Assembly (NCBI RefSeq): GCF_000317105.1
Contig: NC_019693.1
Location: 4,217,227 to 4,281,226 of the forward strand
Length of the DNA: 64,000 nt
Direction: 5' to 3'
Origin: Oscillatoria acuminata PCC 6304
Lineage (GTDB): Bacteria > Cyanobacteriota > Cyanobacteriia > Cyanobacteriales > Laspinemataceae
Part shown: piece by piece, positions 46,928 to 55,082 of the stretch
Position numbering within the stretch: the first letter of the stretch is position 1
Layout of the letters: each line of letters opens with the position of its first letter
The notes under the pieces: generated by a model
Seen by the model: the letters and a program-made list of their open reading frames with translations, nothing else
Told to the model about the DNA's origin: nothing
Database searches by the model: none
Program-made: the position numbers and the translations under genes

Positions 46928-47264
46928 CCTATTTTTGTACTCCTACTGGTATTGACTCGCTCCTAGTCAGAGCCTTGATATTAAAGCGGTGTTTTTGAGA
47001 AGAGATTGTATTTCTGGATACAGAAAATTTCTAGGCATTCAAGCCTTCGTCCTCTGATATCTAGTCTGAGCTAATTTGTGACAATGTTGCGATTTCTAAC
47101 AATTGTGAGGTTGAGGGGTAACGTTACCCTTCTGGTCCTTAACCTACCCTGTAAGGAACGGGTTAAGATATGGATCAGTGTAGGGATTCGATCGCAATTC
47201 ATGCGATCGCCCCCTGAACCGAGTCTCAAATAGCGCTACAGTACCTGCACAAAAGTGCCAATTT
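46928..47264. promoter_or_regulatory. Intergenic region upstream of urtA
   Basis: 337 bp with no gene between ureG and urtA on the same strand. It contains a 14-bp perfect palindrome GGGTAACGTTACCC (47116-47129), a candidate operator about 190 bp upstream of the urtA start. No GTA-N8-TAC match to the NtcA consensus was found on inspection. Confidence 0.5.
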
Positions 47265-47861
47265 TTAAACCCGATTAGCCGAAATAAAATCAATCACCGC
47301 TTGCAGTCCTTCTTGAGTCTTCAAATTGGTAAAGGTAAAGGGCCGACTACCGCGCATTTTTTGGCTATCCCGTTCCATCACCCCCAAATCTGCCCCTACT
47401 AAAGGGGCCAGGTCAATTTTATTAATCACTAACAAATCCGATTTGGTAATTCCTGGCCCTCCCTTGCGGGGAATTTTATCCCCAGCGGCGACATCAATCA
47501 CATAAATGGTGAGATCGACTAATTCTGGGCTAAAAGTCGCTGCTAAGTTATCACCGCCACTTTCCACGAATACCAAATCCAAAGTAGAAAACCGCCGTTC
47601 CAGTTGGGCGATCGCCGCTAAATTCAACGAGGCATCTTCCCGAATCGCCGTATGAGGACAACCTCCGGTTTCTACCCCCATAATTCGCTCCTTTTCAAGG
47701 GCCTGCGATCGCACCAAAAATTGAGCATCTTCCTGGGTGTAAATATCATTCGTCACCACCGCCAAGTTATAGCGATCGCGCATTGCCTTACACAACGCAT
47801 CCACTAACGCTGTTTTTCCTGAACCAACCGGACCCGCAATACCGACACGAAATGCACTCAT
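47265..47861 (-). CDS. ureG: Urease accessory GTPase UreG
   Basis: The 198-aa GTPase shows the P-loop [27 protein letters not shown], the metal-binding [17 protein letters not shown] (CPH motif for Ni/Zn), Switch residues in FVESGGDNL and the NKIDL specificity motif. UreG drives GTP-dependent nickel delivery to apo-urease. It follows ureF after 39 bp, a spacer containing a short TTGGTTA tandem repeat. It lies between ureF and urtA on one strand. Confidence 0.97.
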   Translation of the reverse strand: MSAFRVGIAGPVGSGKTALVDALCKAMRDRYNLAVVTNDIYTQEDAQFLVRSQALEKERIMGVETGGCPHTAIREDASLNLAAIAQLERRFSTLDLVFVESGGDNLAATFSPELVDLTIYVIDVAAGDKIPRKGGPGITKSDLLVINKIDLAPLVGADLGVMERDSQKMRGSRPFTFTNLKTQEGLQAVIDFISANRV

Positions 47862-47900
47862 AATTAGGTTATTGGTTATTGGTTATTTAACAACATAGCT

Positions 47901-48584
47901 TCAACTCCTAAACAATCGAGAATATTGAGTTTCATGTTGCATACTGGCTAAACTTAGCCCCCAAGTGCAACTGCTGAGGTCCTCATCTTCTACCTTTAAA
48001 ATCCTTTGAACTGCTGCCACAAGATTGGGTTGTAAGTTAAATAATAGCTGTTGCCCCGCAGTTTGACCCAAGGGAATCAGTTTTACCCCAGCCCCAATAA
48101 AATTACAAGCCCAACTGTGTAAATATCCCAATAAAGCCACATCTGGGGAAATCTGCCAATAGGAGGCAGCAATCCCAAAGGCAACTGCAAAATTACAATC
48201 CTTCTCACTCAATGCGGTGACTTCATCTCGGTCCTCTACCGGCAAAAGCGCCATCAATAACCGCAGTAACGCATTTCCCATCTGCCAACTTTGTTGCCGC
48301 AATTCTTCCGTTTCTCGGGTTGCCGATGACCAATGATTCCAATCCTGTACTGTCCCCCAATTGCCTGTAAATGCTGCATTTAAAGCTCTTACCATCACGG
48401 CTGCATCTAAAGAAATTGCCCCTTCTTGCAATTCCCACTCAATCCACTTTTTGAGGGTTTCTGCATTGTTGATAATTCCGCTTTCAACTAACATTTCTAA
48501 CCCTTCAGAATAGCTGTAAGCGCCAACAGGTAACGCCGGACTTGCCAGTTGTAACAAAGATAATAATGAAAAATCAGTAATCAT
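47901..48584 (-). CDS. ureF: Urease accessory protein UreF
   Basis: The 227-aa all-helical protein shows the UreF pattern: [21 protein letters not shown] near the start, [15 protein letters not shown] and [21 protein letters not shown] near the centre. UreF bridges UreD and UreG in the activation complex. It lies 39 bp upstream of ureG; upstream, a 375-bp gap holding mobile repeats separates it from ureE on the same strand. Confidence 0.95.
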   Translation of the reverse strand: MITDFSLLSLLQLASPALPVGAYSYSEGLEMLVESGIINNAETLKKWIEWELQEGAISLDAAVMVRALNAAFTGNWGTVQDWNHWSSATRETEELRQQSWQMGNALLRLLMALLPVEDRDEVTALSEKDCNFAVAFGIAASYWQISPDVALLGYLHSWACNFIGAGVKLIPLGQTAGQQLLFNLQPNLVAAVQRILKVEDEDLSSCTWGLSLASMQHETQYSRLFRS

Positions 48585-48624
48585 ATAATTAAATCATAAT
48601 ATCCGTTGAATTGCGAATTTTCAG

Positions 48625-48901
48625 AGAAGCATCTCAATGTTGTCTAAAAACCAATCTGACCTCTCCCCGGCCCTCTCCTAAGAGGAGAGGGAGGCATAAG
48701 GAATAAATATCGTTGCTGTACGGGGGAATAAATCTCTTTCTCCCCCTTCCCTAAGAGGGAAGGGGGCTGGGGGGTTAGGTCTCTTTTTCAAACAGGAATA
48801 AATATAGTTGCTGTACAGGTAGAATAAATCTCTTTCTCCCCCTTCCCTAAGAGGGAAGGGGGCTGGGGGGTTAGGTCTCTTTTCCAAATTGAAATGCTCC
48901 C
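48625..48901. mobile_element. Family A miniature element, copy 5, internally duplicated
   Basis: 277 bp, bounded by AGAAGCATCTCAATG and TTGAAATGCTCCC and flanked by ATTTTCAG / ATTTTTAA (6 of 8 match). The right half, from GAATAAATAT (48701) through the CCCCCTTCCCTAAGAGGGAAGGGGG palindrome, is repeated in tandem with a 95-bp period. It fills the ureE-ureF gap and may separate their transcription. Confidence 0.72.
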
Positions 48902-48959
48902 ATTTTTAATTTATCTTATTGCGGTAAATTCAACCCAAAACAACCAATTAATGCTACCA

Positions 48960-49409
48960 TTAATGACCATGACTAGAGTGATAAGCTCCGATTTCTGGAT
49001 GAAAGGGAGCAGTTTCTTCTTGAACGGTTAATCCTAATTGTTCTAACATAGCTTTTAAAACCGGGTCAATGGTCAAACGTAAATAATCCGGTGTAATTTC
49101 TAAAGGAATGTGACGATTTCCTAAATGATAAGCAGCGCGTAATAAATCCCGGGAAGTCTCAGCGGTAACCATCAGGGTGGGTTCCGGTTTGGCGGTGACG
49201 AGAACCCTGATGTTTCCCGAGTCATCGGTGAGGCAGTCGCCATGACTTAAAACAGTTCCTCGGGGTAACTTGAGATGAACCTCTTTTCCCTCGTCGGTTT
49301 CAAATCGATGGCGACTGCGGGTGCGATCGTCTGCGGTGAGGGAAAGGGTTGAGACGATCGCCGCCTCGGGATCCGGTGGCAAACAGTGGGTTAAGATCAA
49401 CATCAGCAA
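48960..49409 (-). CDS. ureE: Urease accessory protein UreE
   Basis: The 149-aa metallochaperone has the N-terminal beta domain (LSLTADDRTRSRHRF, LKLPRGTVLSHGDCL) and the C-terminal ferredoxin-like metal domain (AAYHLGNRHIPLEI, LGLTV). It ends in a short His-containing tail, EIGAYHSSHGH, shorter than the His-rich tails of some homologues. UreE supplies nickel to UreG. It is the most upstream gene of the urea region; a mobile element separates it from ureF. Confidence 0.93.
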   Translation of the reverse strand: MLMLILTHCLPPDPEAAIVSTLSLTADDRTRSRHRFETDEGKEVHLKLPRGTVLSHGDCLTDDSGNIRVLVTAKPEPTLMVTAETSRDLLRAAYHLGNRHIPLEITPDYLRLTIDPVLKAMLEQLGLTVQEETAPFHPEIGAYHSSHGH

Positions 49410-49740
49410 TGGATCAACAGTAAGCTGTGAACTTGTGGGACTGGGTTAGACCAAATCCTACCATTGGGGCGATCGCCTTTGAATCCCACCCTGATTTTTC
49501 TCAGGGATTTCTCTGAAAAAAGTTCCGCCTTTAACTGGGGTAAGGGACCAGAAACCGGATTTCTGGCGGCATTTGTTGGTGCTTGTTACAGATGGGGTGA
49601 AGAAACCCGGTTTCTCAACGGGGGTCTTACCTTGACTGTAACGACCTCCTCGGAATAGTGCAAAAAATTCCTAAAAAATATCTGCTGAACCCTCTAGCCA
49701 AGTGAAAAAAAGCCTGCTACAATCATCTAATGTCAGTCAT
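49410..49740. other. Intergenic region upstream of ureE with family C repeat
   Basis: 331 bp without a gene, holding a HIP1 site (near 49468), the family C repeat at 49550-49615, and the promoters of ureE (minus) and tRNA-Thr (plus). Confidence 0.5.
49550..49615. repeat. Family C repeat, copy at 49.6 kb
   Basis: AGAAACCGGATTTCT (49550-49564) faces AGAAACCCGGTTTCT (49601-49615). The centre shares TGGGGT(G)AAGAAACCC with the copy at 22004-22071. A half-copy, AGAAACCGGGT, also occurs near 49952. Confidence 0.6.
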
Positions 49741-49812
49741 GCCGATGTAGCTCAGTGGTAGAGCACTTGATTCGTAATCAGGCGGTCGCGGGTTCAAATC
49801 CCGCCATCGGCT
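49741..49812 (+). tRNA. tRNA-Thr (anticodon CGU)
   Basis: A 72-nt cloverleaf: acceptor stem GCCGATG/CATCGGC with discriminator T, D-arm GCTC-AGTGGTA-GAGC, anticodon stem CTTGA/TCAGG with loop TTCGTAA (anticodon CGT, reading ACG codons), and T-arm with GGTTCAAATCC. The 3' CCA is not encoded. Confidence 0.97.
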
Positions 49813-49980
49813 TTTGTTGGAAATCGCTAAAATAGCATCTGATGGCGATCGCCAGTCAATCGCCAGTCACAAGGGGATTGTCTGTCAAAACTCGACCGTT
49901 CTCTGGATGTGCCTCAGTCCTATCCAGGCTGAAACCCTGCATAATTGGGGTTAGAAACCGGGTAAAAGTTGCTCAAAACT

Positions 49981-51060
49981 ATGGCTAAGATAGGATTGCG
50001 ATCGCGTTTATTTTTATCCCATCTCCTCGTCTTAATGGTTGGGGTGACTGTCCTGGTGATTACCGGCAAACTCTCCTCCCCCCGCCTGTTTATCGTTCAC
50101 CTGCAACAACTCGAAGGCAAAGGATTTAACCTCCACTATGTCCGCACATCTTTAGTTGATGTCTTTGAAACCACTTGGAATCGGGGCACATTTTGGTCCG
50201 TAATTGTGGGAACAACTGGGGCCGGTTTGCTCAGTTATTTTGTTGCCAAACGGATTACCAAACCCATGACCCTGATGGAACGGGTTACCCAAAAATTTGC
50301 GGCAGGAGAACTGCATCAGCGAATGCCTGCCAGTGAAATTCCTGAACTCAATCGCCTCAGTGCCAGTTTTAACCGCATGGCAGCCAGTATCGAAAATGTG
50401 GAGCACCGTCGCCGGGAACTGATTAGCGATTTGACTCACGAATTGCGAACCCCCTTAACCATTATTCGGGGCAATTTGGAACAACTCGAAGATGGCACTC
50501 TACCACCGGACCCCGATATTTATCACCGTCTTGCCAAAGAAACCAGGCGTTTGGAACGGTTAGTCAATGATTTGCAGGAACTCTCCAAAGCCGAAGCGGG
50601 TTATTTGCCGATTGATTTGCAGCGGCTTAATGTGCGTCCTTTATTGGAAACCTTAATTGAACGGTTTTCGGATTGGATTGTGGAAGAAAACCTGGTTTTG
50701 CAATTAGACTGTCCTCCTCAACTCCCGGGGGTTATGGCTGACCCCGATCGCTTAGAACAAGTGCTGGTCAATCTTCTGGGGAATGCCTTGCGTCATACAG
50801 CAACGGGTTCGATTTGTCTGCGAACCTGGACCAGTTCGGGTTATCTGTGGATTGCTGTTATTGATACGGGGTCCGGGATTCCTCCGACTGACCTACCTTA
50901 TGTATTTGATCGCTTCTGGCGCGGGTCAAGTGGCAGCAATGGTACTGGCATCGGATTAGCGATTTCTAGGCGGTTAGTGGAACTCCAAGGGGGTCAGATG
51001 CAGGTTGAAAGTGAAGTGGGAAAAGGCAGCCGGTTCCAGTTTTCTCTTCCTTTGGCTTGA
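49981..51060 (+). CDS. Membrane sensor histidine kinase with HAMP domain
   Basis: The ATG at 49981 gives 359 aa; an in-frame TTG at 49969 is less likely. Two membrane helices (about 10-28, [19 protein letters not shown], and about 68-88, [19 protein letters not shown]) enclose a short (~40-residue) periplasmic segment, followed by HAMP (about 90-140, [20 protein letters not shown]), HisKA (acceptor near 152, [14 protein letters not shown]) and HATPase (about 240-355; [33 protein letters not shown]). It is a classical two-component sensor, but no response regulator lies next to it, so its partner is elsewhere. The short sensor loop suggests membrane or envelope sensing. Confidence 0.92.
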   Translation: MAKIGLRSRLFLSHLLVLMVGVTVLVITGKLSSPRLFIVHLQQLEGKGFNLHYVRTSLVDVFETTWNRGTFWSVIVGTTGAGLLSYFVAKRITKPMTLMERVTQKFAAGELHQRMPASEIPELNRLSASFNRMAASIENVEHRRRELISDLTHELRTPLTIIRGNLEQLEDGTLPPDPDIYHRLAKETRRLERLVNDLQELSKAEAGYLPIDLQRLNVRPLLETLIERFSDWIVEENLVLQLDCPPQLPGVMADPDRLEQVLVNLLGNALRHTATGSICLRTWTSSGYLWIAVIDTGSGIPPTDLPYVFDRFWRGSSGSNGTGIGLAISRRLVELQGGQMQVESEVGKGSRFQFSLPLA

Positions 51061-51689
51061 GGCGATCGGCTGAATTTTCTCTAGGATTGGCTAAATTCGT
51101 TCTGATATCGCGCCTCTTGCTTGCCGTTGGTCATCCAGAATCCTCACCCTCGTCATCCGTCGCTCAATGCTCTTACCCCGTTGGGGAATTGTCTAAGGGG
51201 ATTGCAAAATATAAATCATTCAACCGTTCAACAACTGAAAGGAAGGTATCTGTAGGGGCGCAATGCTTGCGCCCCAGGGGCGCAAGCATTGCGCCCCTAC
51301 ATTGACAGGGCTACAGGGCTACTCCGTTGATCTACGAACGAACGTTTTGGAGATTTTATTTTTTGGAGTTCCCTAATTCCTCCTCGACTCATTATTAAGG
51401 GATTTTTAAACGGAAGTGGAAAAGTTGAATCTGGGGGAATCATTGAGAGTTTTGCCCAATTTTTCCAAAATTTCCTTAAAAAGCTGATGACAAAGCGACT
51501 CAAAATTTACCAATATTGCGGGCCACCCAAACTATGATTTTCCTAAAGGACTGAATCAGGCAGGAATCGGGACTCAGGCGCGCAGCATACACAATCCTCA
51601 CTTTATTTTTTTTAAATTACATCTATTAAAGGGATGACATTGGATTTATCGTCGCGATATAATGAAAAAGTTTAAAGGAGTGCTGCGTC
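51061..51689. other. Non-coding region with family B element and decayed sequence
   Basis: 629 bp without a convincing gene. It contains the family B element at 51194-51376. Directly after it, 51376-51537 has an open, coding-like frame on the plus strand that ends at a stop but has no start, possibly a decayed gene end. An AT-rich tract at about 51600-51680 precedes the next gene and its GGAG ribosome site. Confidence 0.45.
51194..51376. mobile_element. Family B miniature element, second copy (inverted)
   Basis: About 183 bp from TAAGGGGATTGC to GGAGTTCCCTAA. It is the reverse complement of the element at 22430-22603, sharing the GC-rich palindrome (TGTAGGGGCGCAATGCTTGC, about 51252-51299) and the GAACGAACGTTTTGGAGATT segment. 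It is non-coding. Confidence 0.72.
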
Positions 51690-52562
51690 ATGACAATTGA
51701 GCCATCAACAAACCTGACTTGTGTCAAGACCAAATTTTATCAAACTGATGAAGATGAGCCAGAACCCAACACCTCTCTACTCTGGGAGGTGGAAAGGCTG
51801 CGACTGAAACTTGATAAAGTTAAGCAAGAAAAGACCAAGCTGCTGTGTAGCCAAAAAACCTTGAAGCTCCATGCCCAGACCCTGAGTGCTTTAGTCTCGG
51901 AGTTGACGAAAAAATTGGAAGTGGAACAGCGCGATCGCCAGCAGACTGAATCCACCTATCAGTTTTTGGTGACAAACCTGCTCCGAGAAAAGGCCGATTT
52001 AGAAATCATGCTCGATACGATCGTCGAACATTCCGATCTGATGGAAGAGTTATTGCATGAGCAGTGTATTCGTGATCCGTTAACGGGTTTATTTAATCGC
52101 CGGTATTTAGCTAAATCTCTAGAACGGGAACTGTGTCGTGCTCAACTGACCGAGCGATCGCTGGGTCTGATTATGCTGGATGTTGACCATTTTAAAAGAT
52201 TTAACGATACCTACGGACATGAAGCGGGGGATGTCGTTTTACGGGAACTGGGATGGCTACTCAAAACGGAAAGTGGTCCTCTGGATATTCCTTGTCGATA
52301 TGGGGGAGAGGAGTTTATGGTCATTTTACCCGAAGCCTCTTTAGAGAAAACTCAGCAACAAGGGGAGCATCTACGCAAAGCGGTCAAACGCCTAAATTTG
52401 ACTTATTTAGATCAAGATCTTCCTGGGGTGAGTATTTCGGTTGGCGTGGCTGTATTTCCCCAACATGGGTTAACTGAAACCCAACTCATGCAAGCAGTGG
52501 ATGCGGCGTTATATCAGGGAAAAACCCAAGGACGCGATCGCGTGGTGATTGCCACGATTTAA
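51690..52562 (+). CDS. Coiled-coil GGDEF diguanylate cyclase
   Basis: The 290-aa soluble protein has a long coiled coil (about 25-125, with LEVEQRDRQQTE) and a C-terminal GGDEF domain (about 128-288). Active-site elements are intact: RDPLTGLFNRRYL, LDVDHFKRFNDTYGHEAGD and GGEEF (near 212). The RxxD inhibitory site is absent (GPLD in that place), so product inhibition by the usual route is not expected. There is no sensory domain beyond the coiled coil, so regulation is probably through oligomerisation or a partner. The gene stands alone, with GGAG ten bases upstream of its ATG. Confidence 0.92.
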   Translation: MTIEPSTNLTCVKTKFYQTDEDEPEPNTSLLWEVERLRLKLDKVKQEKTKLLCSQKTLKLHAQTLSALVSELTKKLEVEQRDRQQTESTYQFLVTNLLREKADLEIMLDTIVEHSDLMEELLHEQCIRDPLTGLFNRRYLAKSLERELCRAQLTERSLGLIMLDVDHFKRFNDTYGHEAGDVVLRELGWLLKTESGPLDIPCRYGGEEFMVILPEASLEKTQQQGEHLRKAVKRLNLTYLDQDLPGVSISVGVAVFPQHGLTETQLMQAVDAALYQGKTQGRDRVVIATI

Positions 52563-52649
52563 AAGCAGTGAGCTTAACTAGAAAGTAAAATTAAGGGAAA
52601 CCCATATTACCCCAATAAAATCTCCTACTCATTAACCCTTACAAAAAAT

Positions 52650-53258
52650 ATGTTTCGACTCTATCAGATGAATTCTTCGGGTAATTGCTATAAAATTCGC
52701 CTGCTTTTAACCCAACTAAAAATTCCTTTTGAAATCCTTGAAATCGATATCCTCAACAAGGAAAGTCGCACCCCAGAATTTTTACTCAAAAACCCTAACG
52801 GGCGGATTCCCGTTTTAGAAACACCTGACGGTCAATTCTTGGCCGAATCTAATGCAATTATGTTTTATCTCAGTCAAGATAGCGAGTTTTTTCCGGCGGA
52901 TAAATGGCAGCAAGCAAAGGTGATGGAGTGGCTATTTTTCGAGCAATACAGCCATGAACCTTATATCGCTACTTCTCGCTATTGGATTACTCTTTTAGGA
53001 AAAGCTGACGAATATCGCGACGCAATCAATCAAAAAAAAGCACCCGGTTATGCTGCTTTGGGAGTTATGGAAAAACACTTAGAAAAAAATCGGTTTTTTG
53101 TAGGCGACTGCTACACCATTGCCGACATCGGTTTATTCGCCTACACCCACGTCGCCCCAGAAGGAGGCTTCGATTTAACACAGTTTCCCGCAATCCAATC
53201 TTGGATACAACGAATCATGGCTCAACCGCGATATCTCAGCATTAAAGATAATTGTTAA
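52650..53258 (+). CDS. Glutathione S-transferase family protein
   Basis: The 202-aa protein has an N-terminal thioredoxin-like domain (MFRLYQMNSSGNCYKIRLLL, the cis-proline in NGRIPVLE, and ESNAIMFYLSQ binding the gamma-glutamyl part of glutathione) and a helical C-terminal domain (about 90-200; FVGDCYTIADIGLFAYTHVA, the N-capping box). The residue at the catalytic position is likely a Ser/Cys of SSGNC. Substrate is unknown. It follows the GGDEF gene by 87 bp on the same strand and may be read through, but no functional link is known. Confidence 0.9.
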   Translation: MFRLYQMNSSGNCYKIRLLLTQLKIPFEILEIDILNKESRTPEFLLKNPNGRIPVLETPDGQFLAESNAIMFYLSQDSEFFPADKWQQAKVMEWLFFEQYSHEPYIATSRYWITLLGKADEYRDAINQKKAPGYAALGVMEKHLEKNRFFVGDCYTIADIGLFAYTHVAPEGGFDLTQFPAIQSWIQRIMAQPRYLSIKDNC

Positions 53259-53383
53259 TGGTTAATAGAACCTATCTAACCTGCGGAATGTAGGCTAAAA
53301 AAATTGGCTCGGTTGGGAAGTTTTGTAAACGATTCCACAACAGAGCCAGATAAAAAGGATTGAAAGAGTAACTAGAGTGCCAA

Positions 53384-54655
53384 TTAATTACTCGCTTGGT
53401 TCGGGAAAGCACCCGGTTGTACCGCCAAGGTTATCGGTTGACCATTCCGAATCACTTCCATTTGCAATTCGCTGCCAATGCTAGTCCGTTCCACTTGCTG
53501 TTGTACCGCATTCGCATCAGGCATTGGGGTTCCATTAATCGAAACAATCACATCCCCAGCGCGGATGCCACTGCGAACAGCAGGGGAGTCCGGCATAACT
53601 CGGACAATTAACACCCCGCTTTCTTCCGTCACCGTTAATCCACCATTGGGATTGTTGTTAATTTGAGTTTTCAACTCCGGAGTCAACTGCACCATTTGAA
53701 TGCCAAGATAGGGATGTTGAACTTCCCCATTGGCAATCAATTGTTGAGCAATATCTTGAGCGCGATTAATGGGAATTGCAAATCCCAGACCTTGAGCCCC
53801 TTGAATAATTGCGGTATTCATGCCAATCACTTCACCGCGCTGATTGAGCAAAGGACCGCCTGAGTTACCGGGATTAATCGCCGCGTCGGTTTGAATAAAG
53901 TTGACCCGTTTATCCGGGACCCCGACTTGAGAACCCGATCGCCCGGTGCCGCTAATAATCCCCACAGTCACCGTATTATCCAACCCCAGGGGATTACCGA
54001 TCGCGATCGCCCATTCCCCCGGTTGCAACTGCTCTGAATCTCCCACAACCGCCGTCGGCAAATCATTCGCCTCAATTTTCACCACCGCCACATCCGTCAC
54101 CGAGTCGGTCCCCATCACTCGACCTGTAAACGAGCGACCATCCTTGAGCGTGACCTCCACCGTATCCGCACCGGCAACCACATGAGCATTGGTGAGAATT
54201 TGGCCATCATTACTAATAATAAACCCAGAACCCGTCCCGCGCTCTACCCGCTCTTGAGGTTCACTCGGCAATCGGGACCCGAAAAATTGCCGAAAAAATG
54301 GATCATTAAAGGCATCAGGAATTTGGGTCGTCACAGTCCGGGATGCATTAATCCGGACCACTGCCGGACCCACATTTTGAACCACATCCGTAATAAAATT
54401 GGTTTCTGCAACGGGCAATCTCGCCTGAATCACGGGGTTTGCCCCCTGGACTTGAGCGGGAGAGGCCGCGTTAACCAGAGGTGAAATCAGGGTGGGTCCA
54501 TTCAGAAATTGCGTCGCGGACCAGGTAGCACCCGCGCCTAGGAGAAAGATTGAAACATAGGTAAGGGGTTTTTGCCAACCGGGGGCCGACCCCTGATCAT
54601 GAGAATTTTTCAACGGTTCTGAGGGGGTATTGAACTGATCCTGTGTTGTTTTCAT
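53384..54655 (-). CDS. HtrA/Deg-family serine protease with PDZ domain
   Basis: The ATG at 54655, nine bases after AGGAG, gives 423 aa; a longer frame from 54676 contains that ribosome site. An N-terminal membrane anchor or signal (about 28-47, [17 protein letters not shown]) precedes a trypsin-like domain with the triad His ([10 protein letters not shown]), Asp ([10 protein letters not shown]) and Ser ([10 protein letters not shown]), then one PDZ domain (about 300-410). It belongs to the HtrA/HhoA/HhoB group of cyanobacterial Deg proteases that degrade damaged proteins in the periplasm or thylakoid lumen; which of the three cannot be told here. It is divergent from the acyltransferase gene at 55083. 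Confidence 0.93.
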   Translation of the reverse strand: MKTTQDQFNTPSEPLKNSHDQGSAPGWQKPLTYVSIFLLGAGATWSATQFLNGPTLISPLVNAASPAQVQGANPVIQARLPVAETNFITDVVQNVGPAVVRINASRTVTTQIPDAFNDPFFRQFFGSRLPSEPQERVERGTGSGFIISNDGQILTNAHVVAGADTVEVTLKDGRSFTGRVMGTDSVTDVAVVKIEANDLPTAVVGDSEQLQPGEWAIAIGNPLGLDNTVTVGIISGTGRSGSQVGVPDKRVNFIQTDAAINPGNSGGPLLNQRGEVIGMNTAIIQGAQGLGFAIPINRAQDIAQQLIANGEVQHPYLGIQMVQLTPELKTQINNNPNGGLTVTEESGVLIVRVMPDSPAVRSGIRAGDVIVSINGTPMPDANAVQQQVERTSIGSELQMEVIRNGQPITLAVQPGAFPNQASN

Positions 54656-55082
54656 GGGGGATAACTCCTGCTGCAAAACTCCTGCATTACCTTAAACATC
54701 GAGCGTTCTTGCTTGCAGTCGGGATAATATAGCTTGTCGAAACCAATGGGCAAGAATCCAGGACAAAGCTGCCTGCTTTCATGTCCGGGTTAGACCCAGA
54801 GGGAAACTGATCCAGATTTCCTCAGGGATAGAGACTCGCTATTTTATAGACCGTTCTAGCATAAAGTCACGAACCGCATCAACAGGGAAAGGCTGACTAT
54901 TTTTAATGTAAAAGGCAGATATGACGAGGATGTGACGAGGATATCGCAGGGTTGTGGATCGGGATGAGGGACTGGTAATCTGGGGGTGACCGAGCCAGAG
55001 CGCGACAAGACGAGTTCCTGGAGTCGCGGTATTTGTCAAGCGGGCCCAGACCAGATTATTCTGGAAAGCGCTATTCTGCTTT
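54656..55082. promoter_or_regulatory. Divergent region between protease and acyltransferase genes
   Basis: 427 bp that must contain promoters for the minus-strand protease gene and the plus-strand acyltransferase gene. A frame on the minus strand at 54839-55204 overlaps the acyltransferase start and is regarded as spurious. No clear promoter elements or hairpins were identified. Confidence 0.4.

Noticed and set aside
46928-47264. NtcA-binding site (GTA-N8-TAC) for the urt operon
   Set aside because: Expected from knowledge of cyanobacterial nitrogen control, but reading the whole interval gave only wrong-spacing matches such as GTACTCCTAC and GTAACGTTAC.
48701-48890. Possible CRISPR array (repeated units before ureF)
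   Set aside because: Only two units, repeat sequences are palindromic element parts, no spacers of constant length, no cas genes nearby.
51376-51537. Coding-like frame after the family B element (ends at 51537)
   Set aside because: No start codon context, and no recognisable family; it may be a decayed gene end but the evidence is too weak to annotate.
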